Assembly (NCBI RefSeq): GCF_014649035.1
Contig: NZ_BMSG01000023.1
Coordinates: forward strand, 1 to 64,000
Length of the DNA: 64,000 nt
Direction: 5' to 3'
From: Streptomyces sindenensis
Lineage (GTDB): Bacteria > Actinomycetota > Actinomycetes > Streptomycetales > Streptomycetaceae
The position numbers and the translations under genes are program-made. The first letter of the stretch is position 1. Each line of letters opens with the position of its first letter. Of the stretch, positions 47,297-55,586 are shown piece after piece. The notes below the pieces were generated by a model. The model did not search any database, was not told the DNA's origin, and worked only from the letters and a program-made list of their open reading frames with translations.

Positions 47297-48403
47297 TTAT
47301 CGGCTCGGCCAGGTTTCCGAAACGGCCCGGCGGGCAGCCTCGATATCGACCGGCCGGCCCGCATCGGTCAGCGCCGCCCCCAGAGCCGCGAGCGAGGACA
47401 GCACCGTGCCCCGCGTCGCATCCGCCCCGTAATGGTTGACCCGGATCATCTCCTTGGACAGCGCCCCGCCGCCCGCGACCAGTGGCAGCGCGGGGTCCGC
47501 CGCCAGTGCCGCCGCGACCAGCGCGGCCGCGTCCGTCCCCGCCGGGGCGCGCAGCGTCGTCGCCACCGGGGCCGCGTCCCGCGCCTCGTGGACATACGGC
47601 TCAAGACCGCCGCCCAGCGCCACCGCTCCCGCCCGGGTCGCCGCGGCGGCCGAGGCGTGGCGGGCCATCACCGTCTCCAGCCCCTCGTCCTCGATCCGGG
47701 CCACGCACGCCTCGAGACCCAGCATCTCCAGCTGCGCCGGGGCGTGCGGCAGAGCCGTGCGGCCGCCGTCGATCCAGCGCTCCTTCCAGTCCAGCAGCGA
47801 GAGGTAGGAGCGGCGCGGGGCGGCCGGGTTGGCGGCGATCCGCTCCCACGCCCGCGCGCTCACCGACACCGCGGAGACCCCGGCGGGCCCGCCCATGGCC
47901 TTCTGCGCGCCGATCACGCACAGGTCGACGCCCCAGACGTCCGGCAGCAGCGGCTCGGCGCCCACCGAGGCGACCGCGTCCAGCATGAACAGCGCCCCGT
48001 GCGCCCGGACGACCTCGCCGATCTCCGCGACCGGGTTGGTGTTGCCGGTCGCCGCCTCCGCGTGCACCAGCGAGACGAAGTCGATCTCCGGGTGCCCGGC
48101 CAGCGCTTCGGCGACCTGGTCGGCGGTCACCGCCGTGTGGAAGGGCACCGCGAGGTCGACGACCTGGGCGCCGCAGTCCCGCAGCCAGTTGCCGAAGGTC
48201 TGCCCGTACGGGCCCGTGACCACGTTCAGCGCGGTCGAGCCGGGCCGTGCGCCGCCGCGGATGCAGCCCTCCAGCGGGAGCAGCGCCTCGCCCTGGGTGA
48301 TGACGACGTCCTGCTCCGTGGCGAGGAGCCGGGCCACGCGCCGCTCGATCGCCGCGAAGTGGCCGGCGGTCAGCGGGGGAAGGTCGAGGAAGGGGTGCGT
48401 CAC
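47297..48403 (-). CDS. Class V aminotransferase (alanine-glyoxylate aminotransferase-like)
   Basis: A 368-aa PLP enzyme. Marks include EGCIRGGARPGSTALNVVTGPYGQTFGNWLRDCGAQVVDL, FMLDAVASVGAEPLLPDVWGVDLCVIGAQKAMGGPAGVSAVSVS (the Lys in AQKAMGGP binds PLP). Relatives are serine-glyoxylate, alanine-glyoxylate or pyridoxamine-pyruvate aminotransferases; the true amino donor is not clear. GTG 48403 gives MTHPFLDLPPLTAGHF. It is divergent from the amidohydrolase gene and upstream of the ect cluster on the same strand, separated by a strong terminator. Confidence 0.87.
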   Translation of the reverse strand: MTHPFLDLPPLTAGHFAAIERRVARLLATEQDVVITQGEALLPLEGCIRGGARPGSTALNVVTGPYGQTFGNWLRDCGAQVVDLAVPFHTAVTADQVAEALAGHPEIDFVSLVHAEAATGNTNPVAEIGEVVRAHGALFMLDAVASVGAEPLLPDVWGVDLCVIGAQKAMGGPAGVSAVSVSARAWERIAANPAAPRRSYLSLLDWKERWIDGGRTALPHAPAQLEMLGLEACVARIEDEGLETVMARHASAAAATRAGAVALGGGLEPYVHEARDAAPVATTLRAPAGTDAAALVAAALAADPALPLVAGGGALSKEMIRVNHYGADATRGTVLSSLAALGAALTDAGRPVDIEAARRAVSETWPSR

Positions 48404-48539
48404 GGTGGGGCTCTCTTCGGGTTCGTCCGTCGGTCGAAAGGCACTGGCAGCCTACCGACGGCCCACGGGCGGCCTCGTACAGTGCCGCGTATGAGTGATC
48501 GGGTGAGGGTTCGGACGGTTGTCGGGACGGGTGGTCGCA

Positions 48540-49640
48540 GTGAGTGACCGAAAGGAGCGGCCGGTGCTGCGGGTGAAGGGCCGGGTGCTCGTCGGCCCGG
48601 ACGAGGTGCGGGACGAACTGTGGGCGGTGGACGGACGGATCACCTACGAGCGGCCGCCCGGCGCGGACGGGGCGGTGACGGTCAGGGGCTGGGCGCTGCC
48701 CGGCCTCGTCGACGCCCACTGCCATGTCGGCCTGGACCGGCACGGACCGGTCGACGCGGCGACCGCGGAGAAGCAGGCGCTCACCGACCGGGAGGCCGGG
48801 ACCCTGCTGATCCGGGACGCCGGATCCCCCTCCGACACTCGCTGGATCGACGACCGCGAGGACCTGCCGAAGATCATCAGGGCCGGCCGCCACATCGCCA
48901 GGACCCGCCGCTACATCCGTAACTACGCGCACGAGATCGAGCCCGGCGACCTCGTCGCGTACGTCGCCCAGGAGGCCCGGCGCGGCGACGGCTGGGTCAA
49001 GCTGGTGGGGGACTGGATCGACCGCGACGCCGGGGACCTCACCGCCTGCTGGCCGCGCGGCGAGGTCGAGGCGGCCATCGCCGAGGCGCACCGGCTGGGC
49101 GCCCGGGTCACCGCGCACTGCTTCGCCGAGGAGTCGCTGCGCGACCTGGTGGAGGCGGGCATCGACTGCGTCGAGCACGCCACCGGCCTCACCGAGGAGA
49201 CCATCCCGCTCTTCGCCGAACGCGGCGTCGCGATCGTCCCCACGCTGGTCAACATCGCGACCTTCCCCGACCTCGCGGCGGGCGGCGAGGCCAAGTTCCC
49301 CCGCTGGTCGGCCCATATGCGGCAGCTGTACGACCGCCGCTACGACACCGTGCGCTCCGCGTACGACGCCGGGATCCCGGTCTACGTCGGCACCGACGCG
49401 GGCGGCTCCCTGGCGCACGGCCTGGTCGCGGGCGAGGTGGCCGAGCTGGTGAAGGCGGGCATCCCGCCGCTGGAGGCCCTCTCCGCGACCGCGTGGGGAG
49501 CCAGGCGGTGGCTGGGGCGGCCCGGCCTCGACGAGGGGGCTCCGGCGGACCTGGTCGTGTACGACGCGGACCCGCGCGCGGACGTCCGGGTGCTGGCGGC
49601 GCCCCGGCACATCGTGCTGAACGGGCGGGTCATCGGCTGA
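48540..49640 (+). CDS. Amidohydrolase (imidazolonepropionase-like)
   Basis: A 366-aa metal-dependent hydrolase. Metal motifs are PGLVDAHCHVGLD (HxH, residues about 55-60), a Lys/His region VKLVGDWIDRD, ARVTAHCFAEESLRDLVEAGIDCVEHATGL and the Asp in VYVGTDAGGSLAHG. The C-terminal beta-domain ends ADLVVYDADPRADVRVLAAPRHIVLNGRVIG. Substrate not deducible; prolidase-like or cyclic amide hydrolysis is common. GTG 48540 is favoured; GTG 48531 and TTG 48519 are in frame. It is divergent from the class V aminotransferase gene. Confidence 0.88.
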   Translation: MSDRKERPVLRVKGRVLVGPDEVRDELWAVDGRITYERPPGADGAVTVRGWALPGLVDAHCHVGLDRHGPVDAATAEKQALTDREAGTLLIRDAGSPSDTRWIDDREDLPKIIRAGRHIARTRRYIRNYAHEIEPGDLVAYVAQEARRGDGWVKLVGDWIDRDAGDLTACWPRGEVEAAIAEAHRLGARVTAHCFAEESLRDLVEAGIDCVEHATGLTEETIPLFAERGVAIVPTLVNIATFPDLAAGGEAKFPRWSAHMRQLYDRRYDTVRSAYDAGIPVYVGTDAGGSLAHGLVAGEVAELVKAGIPPLEALSATAWGARRWLGRPGLDEGAPADLVVYDADPRADVRVLAAPRHIVLNGRVIG

Positions 49641-49940
49641 CCCGGCGGTGCGTTGACGGGCAGTGACGGATGCGGCCCCGGCTCGTTGACACGGCCGGCC
49701 CGTCCACGCGCCGCGGCCCTCACCGCGTGAAACGGGTGACGGAGGGAGGCGGGAGGGAACGCACGTGCCGAAAGATTCGAATATGCGCGCGGAAACCCCC
49801 CTTTGGGGTGAACTCACGTCAGGTATCCGCCAGTTCACCCTCAGTGCGTAAAGATTCACGGAGTCGAGGCCACCGGCCGGGCGATGTCCCCCATTGGACT
49901 GTGCCGGTGGCTCCATGTCTCTTGTGGGGGTTCCACCATC
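49641..49940. promoter_or_regulatory. Upstream region of the sortase-substrate gene
   Basis: 300 bases without a gene. An 8-bp inverted repeat, GGGTGAAC (49806-49813) and GTTCACCC (49833-49840), 19 bases apart, lies about 100-135 bases before the TTG start. It may be a regulator site; no other signal is clear. Confidence 0.45.
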
Positions 49941-50912
49941 TTGAACAGCAACACCTTCCGTCTCGCCGCCGTGGCGGTCGCCGCCGCCCCCGTCGCGCTG
50001 CTTGCCGCCGTCCCCGCGCACGCAGCCCCGGCGACGCCCACCACCGGCGGTGAGGGCAGGGCGAGCGCCGTCGTGCTCCGTACCGGGCTCGACGTCTCGC
50101 TCCTCAACAAGTCCGTCCAGGTGCCCCTGAAGGCCACGCTCAACGAGGTGCAGGCCCCGGCCAGTGCCGAGAAGACCGCGCTGACCGTCAACCTGGACGG
50201 GGTGGAGGGCCGCCCGGTGGACGTTCTGCGCGCGGACGTGGCCACCGCCAACGCCACCGTGGACGAGCACAGGGCCGAGGGGTACACCAACCTGGCGAAG
50301 GCCCGGATCCACGTCCCCGGACTCGCGGCGATCCCGCTCGTCGAGGTCGAGAAGGTCACCTCCAAGGCGCTCTGCGAGACGGGCAAGCAGCCCGTCGCCG
50401 AATCGAACGTGCTCGGCCATGTCGCGGTGCTCGGCAAGAAGGTGACGCTCAGCGCGGGCGGCCCGACCCAGGTGTCCGTGCCGGGCGTCGGAGAGGTCAC
50501 CCTCGACCTCTCCAAGACCGTCACCACCGAGCGCACGGCCGCCGCGACGGCCCTTCAGCTCAAGGTGGCGGTCAACCCGCTGAAGCTCAACGTCGCCGAG
50601 GTCGACGGCGACGTCACCCTCGCCGAGGCGACCTGCGAGACCCCGAAGGGGCCGAAGACGCCCGAGGAGCCGAAGACCCCCGAGGAGCCGAAGACGCCCG
50701 AAGAGCCGAGCTCCACCGACGGCGGCTCCACGGGCGACGACGTGAAGACGCAGACCGGCTCCGACACCGGCCCCGCCCCCACCGAGGCCAACCTCGCCGA
50801 GACCGGCGGCAGCTCCACCACCCCGTACATCGCGGGCGGCGCGGCCCTCCTCCTCGCCGTCGGCGCGGGCGCCACGGTGCTGGCGCGCAGGCGCAGCAGC
50901 GGCCAGAGCTGA
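49941..50912 (+). CDS. Secreted sortase-E (LAETG) cell-wall protein
   Basis: A 323-aa exported protein. A signal peptide (FRLAAVAVAAAPVALLAAVPAHA, cleavage after AHA) is followed by two repeat-like beta-rich parts with Cys pairs (TSKALCETGKQP, LAEATCETPKGP), three copies of TPEEPK near residue 240 forming a wall-spanning Pro/Glu linker, the sorting signal LAETG, a hydrophobic helix (YIAGGAALLLAVGAGATVLA) and a basic tail RRRSSGQS. From memory this matches SCO1860, a class E sortase substrate. TTG 49941 (with GGGGGTTCC upstream) gives the best signal peptide. Confidence 0.9.
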   Translation: MNSNTFRLAAVAVAAAPVALLAAVPAHAAPATPTTGGEGRASAVVLRTGLDVSLLNKSVQVPLKATLNEVQAPASAEKTALTVNLDGVEGRPVDVLRADVATANATVDEHRAEGYTNLAKARIHVPGLAAIPLVEVEKVTSKALCETGKQPVAESNVLGHVAVLGKKVTLSAGGPTQVSVPGVGEVTLDLSKTVTTERTAAATALQLKVAVNPLKLNVAEVDGDVTLAEATCETPKGPKTPEEPKTPEEPKTPEEPSSTDGGSTGDDVKTQTGSDTGPAPTEANLAETGGSSTTPYIAGGAALLLAVGAGATVLARRRSSGQS

Positions 50913-50920
50913 TCCGTACG

Positions 50921-50959
50921 ACGGGGGACGGGGGCGGCATGACGGGGGACGGGGGCGGC
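50921..50959. repeat. 18-bp direct repeat in the intergenic gap
   Basis: The 18-base G-rich unit starting ACGGGGGACG occurs at 50921-50938 and 50942-50959, three bases apart, between the sortase substrate and cobC. The second copy overlaps the left arm of the terminator hairpin. Confidence 0.7.
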
Positions 50960-50983
50960 GTTCGCACGGCGAGCGCCGCCCCC
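50951..50983. terminator. Terminator between sortase substrate and cobC
   Basis: A perfect 10-bp stem, GGGGGCGGCG (50951-50960) with CGCCGCCCCC (50974-50983), loop 13. It lies between convergent genes and may serve both. Confidence 0.6.
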
Positions 50984-50996
50984 ACGTGCCAGGCCC

Positions 50997-52610
50997 TCAG
51001 CGCCCCGATCTCGCGGGCAGCGCCTGCACGGCCTGGTCCAGGGCCTGGAGGAAACGATTGGTCGTGGCCCGGTCGCGGACCGCGAGCCGCAGCCACCGCG
51101 GCCCGAGCCCCGGGAACGTATCGCCGCGCCGGGCCGCGAAGCCCAGCAGCCGCAGCCGCTCCCGGACCTCCGCCGCCCGCTCCAGCCGCACCAGCACGAA
51201 CGGCCCCCGGGCCGCCTCCACCACCTCCACCTCGCTGAACTCCGCGAGACCGGCGAGCAGATGCGCCCGGTCCACCGTGATCCGGTCCGCCGCCTGAGCC
51301 GCCTCCACCAGCGCCCGCGGCTCCATGCACGCCTCCGCCGCCGCCAGCGCCGGGGTGGACACCGGCCACAGCGGCTGCGCGTCGGCGAGCCGCGCCACCG
51401 TCTCCGGCTCGGCCAGCACGTATCCGATCCGCAGCCCGGCGAGCCCCCACGTCTTGGTGAGGCTGCGCAGCACCACGAGCCCCGGAATGTCCGTCCGGTC
51501 GCACAGCGCCTCGCGCTCGCCCGGCACGACGTCCATGAACGCCTCGTCGACCACCAGCGTCCGCCCCGGCCGCGCCAGCTTCTCCAGCAGGGCCGCCGGA
51601 TGCAGCACGGACGTCGGGTTCGTCGGATTGCCGACCATCACGAGGTCCGCCTCCTCGGGCACCGCCGCCGGATCGAGCCGGAAGCCGTCCTCGGCCCGCA
51701 GCAGAACCCGCCCCACCTCGTGCCCGGCCGCCCGCAGCGCCGCCTCCGGCTCCGTGAACTGCGGGTGCACCACGACCGGGCGGCGGGCCGGCAGCGCCCG
51801 GGCGATCAGGACGAACGCCTCGGCCGCGCCGGCCGTCAGCAGCACCCGCTCCACCGGCAGCCCGTGCCGGCCGGCGACCGCGGCCCGGGCGGACGACCCG
51901 TCGGGATAGGCGGCCAGCGAGGTGAGCGACGCGGCTATCCGCTCGCGCAGCCAGGGGGGAGGGGTGTGGGTACGGACGTTCACGGCGAGATCGGTCAGAT
52001 TCTCGCCGCGCACCTCCGCGTCGCCGTGGTGCCCCAGGTCGGGCCCGGCGCTCTCGAGGTCCCGCGTGGGGGGATGCGTGGGGGGGTTCATGGCAGCCAT
52101 GGTGAACGGGCGGGAGCCTGCCGTCACCGGTGAGGTGGAAGTTTTCCCGCCGGAAACATCGAAAGTCCCGTCGGCGGCCGGAAAACGGCGGGCCACCGCA
52201 CACGTCGCCACCCCCTTCGCCGCCGCCTTCCCGCCCGGGGAGCGGGTCTTCGGCACCACCAGCTCGTCCGCCTCGATCAGCGCGGCGGCCTCCGCGACCG
52301 ACGGAGTCCCCGCCGCCGCGCCCACCCCGGCCGACGGGTGCGGCACCCGGACCGCGGCCAGCGCCCCCGCCGGATGGGTGCGCACCGGTACGCCGAGCCG
52401 GGCCGCCGCCCCCACGATCCCCGGCTCGTCCCCCTTGGCGTCGACCGTGGCCACCTCCACCACGTCCGCCGGGTCCAGTCCCGCCCCGCTCAGCACCGCC
52501 TCGATCAGCGCGAACACCGCGTCGCCCGGAACACCCCGGCGTGCGCCGACCCCCACGACCAGACTGCGGGCGCCGGACTCGGGTCCAGGGCCGAGGGATG
52601 CTCCGGTCAT
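50997..52610 (-). CDS. cobC: Fusion of CbiG C-terminal (CobE-like) domain and threonine-phosphate decarboxylase CobC
   Basis: A 537-aa cobalamin protein. Residues 15-140 match the CbiG_C/CobE domain (LVVGVGARRGVPGDAVFALIEAVL, VVPKTRSPGGKAAAKGVATCAVAR). Residues 190-530 are a class I/II aminotransferase-type CobC (AYPDGSSARAAVAGRHGLPVERVLLTAGAAEAF, LVMVGNPTNPTSVLHPA, and the PLP Lys in LRSLTKTWGLAGLRIGY), which decarboxylates threonine phosphate to aminopropanol phosphate for the corrin side chain. The join is a Pro/Thr-rich linker around residue 175. It lies 179 bases before the ZIP gene, in opposite orientation, and left of the main cob run. Confidence 0.85.
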   Translation of the reverse strand: MTGASLGPGPESGARSLVVGVGARRGVPGDAVFALIEAVLSGAGLDPADVVEVATVDAKGDEPGIVGAAARLGVPVRTHPAGALAAVRVPHPSAGVGAAAGTPSVAEAAALIEADELVVPKTRSPGGKAAAKGVATCAVARRFPAADGTFDVSGGKTSTSPVTAGSRPFTMAAMNPPTHPPTRDLESAGPDLGHHGDAEVRGENLTDLAVNVRTHTPPPWLRERIAASLTSLAAYPDGSSARAAVAGRHGLPVERVLLTAGAAEAFVLIARALPARRPVVVHPQFTEPEAALRAAGHEVGRVLLRAEDGFRLDPAAVPEEADLVMVGNPTNPTSVLHPAALLEKLARPGRTLVVDEAFMDVVPGEREALCDRTDIPGLVVLRSLTKTWGLAGLRIGYVLAEPETVARLADAQPLWPVSTPALAAAEACMEPRALVEAAQAADRITVDRAHLLAGLAEFSEVEVVEAARGPFVLVRLERAAEVRERLRLLGFAARRGDTFPGLGPRWLRLAVRDRATTNRFLQALDQAVQALPARSGR

Positions 52611-52789
52611 CGGCGGAGTCCTGCCTTTCAGGTCATACGTCTCGGTGGTGCGGGGGAGGGGGCGGGGCCGCTCCGTATACGAATCCGGATACGGAGGACG
52701 GGCCCGGGCGACGGGAGGGGCGGCGGGGACGCCACCGGTAAGGACACCCTGAGATGCGCGGAGGGGGCCCGATCGGCTAGCAAGGCCCC

Positions 52790-53524
52790 ATGGCGGTGTT
52801 CGTCGCGCTCGGCGCGTTCCTGATGACCCTGGCCGGTGGCTGGGTCGCCCAACGCGTCACCGACCGCCGCCATCTGGTGCTCGGTCTCGCGGGCGGGCTG
52901 ATGCTCGGCGTGGTCGGCCTGGACCTCCTGCCGGAGGCGATCGAGGCGGCGGGCGAGCCGGTGTTCGGGGTGCCGATGGCGCTGCTGCTGTTCGTGGGCG
53001 GCTTCCTGGTGGCCCATCTGGTCGAGCGGCTGCTCTCCGCACGCCGGGTGGCACACGGGGCGGGCGGCGGGCACCACGGCGACCGCGTCCCGCAGGTGGG
53101 GCTGACGGCGGCCGCCGCGATGGTCGGCCACAGCCTGATGGACGGCATCGCGCTCGGCGCCGCCTTCCAGGTCAGCGGTTCCATGGGCGTGGCCGTCGCG
53201 CTGGCGGTGATCAGTCATGACTTCGCCGACGGATTCAACACGTACACCCTCACCAGTCTGTACGGGAACGCCCGCCGCAAGGCGCTCGTGATGCTGTTCG
53301 CGGCCGCCGTGGCACCGGTCGTGGGCGCGGCGACGACGCTGCTGTTCACCCTTCCGGAGGAACTGCTCGGCGGCTATCTCGGTTTCTTCGGCGGAGCCCT
53401 GCTCTACCTGGCCGCTGCGGAGATCCTTCCCGAGGCGCACCACACCCATCCCACCCGCTCCACCCTTCTCTGCACCATCGGGGGCGTGGGCTTCATCTGG
53501 CTGGTCGTCGGCATCGCGGAGTGA
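52790..53524 (+). CDS. ZIP-family metal transporter
   Basis: A 244-aa membrane protein with about eight helices. The ZIP metal motifs are MVGHSLMDGIALGAA in helix 4 and VISHDFADGFNTYTLTSL in helix 5, and a His-rich loop AHGAGGGHHGDRV lies before helix 4. Zinc, iron, manganese or cobalt are all possible substrates. Because it sits between cobC and cobB, cobalt supply for cobalamin is attractive but is not shown by the sequence. ATG 52790 gives MAVFVALGAFLMTLAGGW. A dyad TCCGTATACG with CGGATACGGA lies about 100 bases upstream. Confidence 0.88.
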   Translation: MAVFVALGAFLMTLAGGWVAQRVTDRRHLVLGLAGGLMLGVVGLDLLPEAIEAAGEPVFGVPMALLLFVGGFLVAHLVERLLSARRVAHGAGGGHHGDRVPQVGLTAAAAMVGHSLMDGIALGAAFQVSGSMGVAVALAVISHDFADGFNTYTLTSLYGNARRKALVMLFAAAVAPVVGAATTLLFTLPEELLGGYLGFFGGALLYLAAAEILPEAHHTHPTRSTLLCTIGGVGFIWLVVGIAE

Positions 53525-53631
53525 GCCGCGCGTACGCCCCGGACGTCCCGGTGCGCCGGACGCGCCGCAGCCCGCCACGCCGGACGCGCCCGTCGGCACG
53601 CGATCCGCGAAGCCGGGCGGAGGTGGTCCGT

Positions 53632-54990
53632 TCACCGTGCCGGATGCGCCCGGCAGTGCTCGACGAACCGTCGGGCCACCTCGGGCGACGCGGCCCAGTG
53701 CGTGTGCAGATAGCTCGCGTGCACGCCCCGCTGGACGTATCCCTCGACCCGCCGCTCCGGCTGGTGCATGCCCCAGGCGGGCGTGGTGCCCGCCGCCGGC
53801 TCCAGCACCGTGCGGTGGAACTCATGACCGCGCATCCGGGTTCCCGCCGCCGCCAGCGGGCTGTCCGAGACCGCCACCGCCTGCCGGTAGCCGAGCGTCA
53901 GCCGCTTGGACATCCGGGCCTCGGCGTCCAGCACCCCGCACATCGGCTTCCCGTCCAGCTCCCGGGCCAGATACAGCAGCCCCGCACACTCGGCGGCCAC
54001 CGGCGCCCCGCTCAGGGCCAGTTCCGTGACCGCCCGCCGCAACGACTCGTTGGCCGACAGCTCGGGGGCGTACACCTCCGGGAACCCGCCGCCGATCACG
54101 AGCCCCGCCGTCCCCACCGGCAGCTTCTCGTCCCGCAGCGGATCGAAGGTCACGACCTCCGCACCGGCCGCCGTCAGCAGCTCCGCGTGTTCCGCGTACG
54201 CGAAGGTGAACGCCGCCCCGCCCGCCACGGCGACAACGGGCTTCTCGGCGCCGGCCCCGGGGGCGTACGCGGGCTCCCACGGCTCGTCCGCCAGCGCGGG
54301 AGCCGTCCGCGCCAGCGCCAGCAGCGCGTCCAGGTCGCACCCGGCGCGCACCCGCTCACCCATGGCCCGTACGGCGTCCACCGCGTCGCCCTGCCGCTCG
54401 GCGACCGGGACCAGACCCAGGTGCCGCGAGGGCGTCGCGACCTGCGGGGCCCGCCGGATCACCCCGAGCACCGGCAGCCCCGACTCGTCCAACGCGTCCC
54501 GCAGCAGCGCCTCGTGCCGGTCGGAGGCCACCTTGTTCAGGATCACCCCGCCGATCCGCACCTCGGGGTCCCAGGAGGCGAACCCGTGCACCAGGGCCGC
54601 CACGGACCGGGACTGCGAGGACGCGTCCACCACCAGCACCACGGGCGCCCTGAGCAGCTTGGCCACCTGCGCGGTCGACGCCAGCTCGCCCTGCCCCGAG
54701 GCACCGTCGTACAGCCCCATCACGCCCTCGACCACGGCGAGATCGCACCCCGCCGACCCGTGCGCGAAGAGCGGGGCGACGAGGTCGGTCCCGCACATGT
54801 ACGCGTCGAGATTCCGGCCGGGGCGGCCCGTCGCCAGGGAGTGGTAGCCCGGATCGATGTAGTCCGGGCCGACCTTGTGCGGCGAGACGGCCAGCCCGCG
54901 CGCGGCGAAGGCGGCCATCAGACCGGTGGCGACGGTGGTCTTGCCGCTGCCCGAGGACGGAGCGGCGATGACCAGACGGGGCACACTCAC
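53632..54990 (-). CDS. cobB: Cobyrinic acid a,c-diamide synthase
   Basis: A 452-aa ATP-dependent amidotransferase that adds two amides to cobyrinic acid. The N-terminal BioD-like P-loop domain has APSSGSGKTTVATG and VEGVMGLYDGASGQGEL. The C-terminal class I glutaminase-like domain has VIGGGFPEVYAPELSANESLRRA and the catalytic Cys in AAECAGLLYLARELDG, with a His-Glu late part (HEFHRT). GTG 54990 overlaps the cobO stop (GTGA). Downstream end of the leftward cob run. Confidence 0.95.
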   Translation of the reverse strand: MSVPRLVIAAPSSGSGKTTVATGLMAAFAARGLAVSPHKVGPDYIDPGYHSLATGRPGRNLDAYMCGTDLVAPLFAHGSAGCDLAVVEGVMGLYDGASGQGELASTAQVAKLLRAPVVLVVDASSQSRSVAALVHGFASWDPEVRIGGVILNKVASDRHEALLRDALDESGLPVLGVIRRAPQVATPSRHLGLVPVAERQGDAVDAVRAMGERVRAGCDLDALLALARTAPALADEPWEPAYAPGAGAEKPVVAVAGGAAFTFAYAEHAELLTAAGAEVVTFDPLRDEKLPVGTAGLVIGGGFPEVYAPELSANESLRRAVTELALSGAPVAAECAGLLYLARELDGKPMCGVLDAEARMSKRLTLGYRQAVAVSDSPLAAAGTRMRGHEFHRTVLEPAAGTTPAWGMHQPERRVEGYVQRGVHASYLHTHWAASPEVARRFVEHCRAHPAR

Positions 54991-55586
54991 CACTCGATGC
55001 CCCTCTGGCCCTTCTGCCCCGCGTCCATCGGGTGCTTGACCTTCGACATGTCGGTCACCAGGTCGGCGGCCTCGACGAGCTTGTCGGGCGCGTTGCGGCC
55101 GGTGATCACCACATGCTGGGTGCCGGGCCGGTTCCGCATGACCTCGACGACCTCGTCGGTGTCGATCCAGCCCCAGTGCATCGGATAGGCGAACTCGTCG
55201 AGCACGTACAGCTTGTACGTCTCGGCCGCCAGGTCCCGCTTGACCTGCTCCCAGCCCTCGCGGGCCTTCTCCTCGTTGTCGAGCTGGCCGTCGCGCTGGA
55301 CCCAGGACCAGCCCTCGCCCATCTTGTGCCAGTCGACGGTGCCGCCCTCGCCGCTCGCGCCGAGCACCTTCAGCGCGTTCTCCTCGCCGACCTTCCACTT
55401 CGCCGACTTGACGAACTGGAACACCCCGATCGGCCACCCCTGGTTCCAGGCCCGCAGCGCGAGCCCGAAGGCCGCCGTCGACTTGCCCTTCCCGATGCCC
55501 GTGTGGACGAACAGGAGCGGGCGGTTGCGGCGCTGACGGGTGGTGAGCCCGTCGTCCGGCACGGTTGTCGGCTGTCCCTGCGGCAT
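54987..55586 (-). CDS. cobO: Corrinoid adenosyltransferase
   Basis: A 199-aa CobA/CobO-type enzyme that transfers adenosyl from ATP to cobalt(I) corrinoid. P-loop HTGIGKGKSTAAFGLALRAWNQGWPIGVFQFVKSAKWKVGEEN is the family signature, with LYVLDEFAYPMHWGWID (Walker B) and HVVITGRNAPDKLVEAADLVTDM. ATG 55586 shares one base with the chelatase stop (TAATG). It lies between chelatase and cobB in the operon. Confidence 0.96.
   Translation of the reverse strand: MPQGQPTTVPDDGLTTRQRRNRPLLFVHTGIGKGKSTAAFGLALRAWNQGWPIGVFQFVKSAKWKVGEENALKVLGASGEGGTVDWHKMGEGWSWVQRDGQLDNEEKAREGWEQVKRDLAAETYKLYVLDEFAYPMHWGWIDTDEVVEVMRNRPGTQHVVITGRNAPDKLVEAADLVTDMSKVKHPMDAGQKGQRGIEW

Noticed and set aside
48491..48505. ATG near 48491 as start of the amidohydrolase
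   Set aside because: It is in another frame from the conserved protein and would end without reaching it; GTG 48540 keeps the family start.
50640..50706. Three 18-base repeats, possible CRISPR-like array
   Set aside because: They encode TPEEPK units inside the sortase substrate's wall linker, in frame and without spacers.
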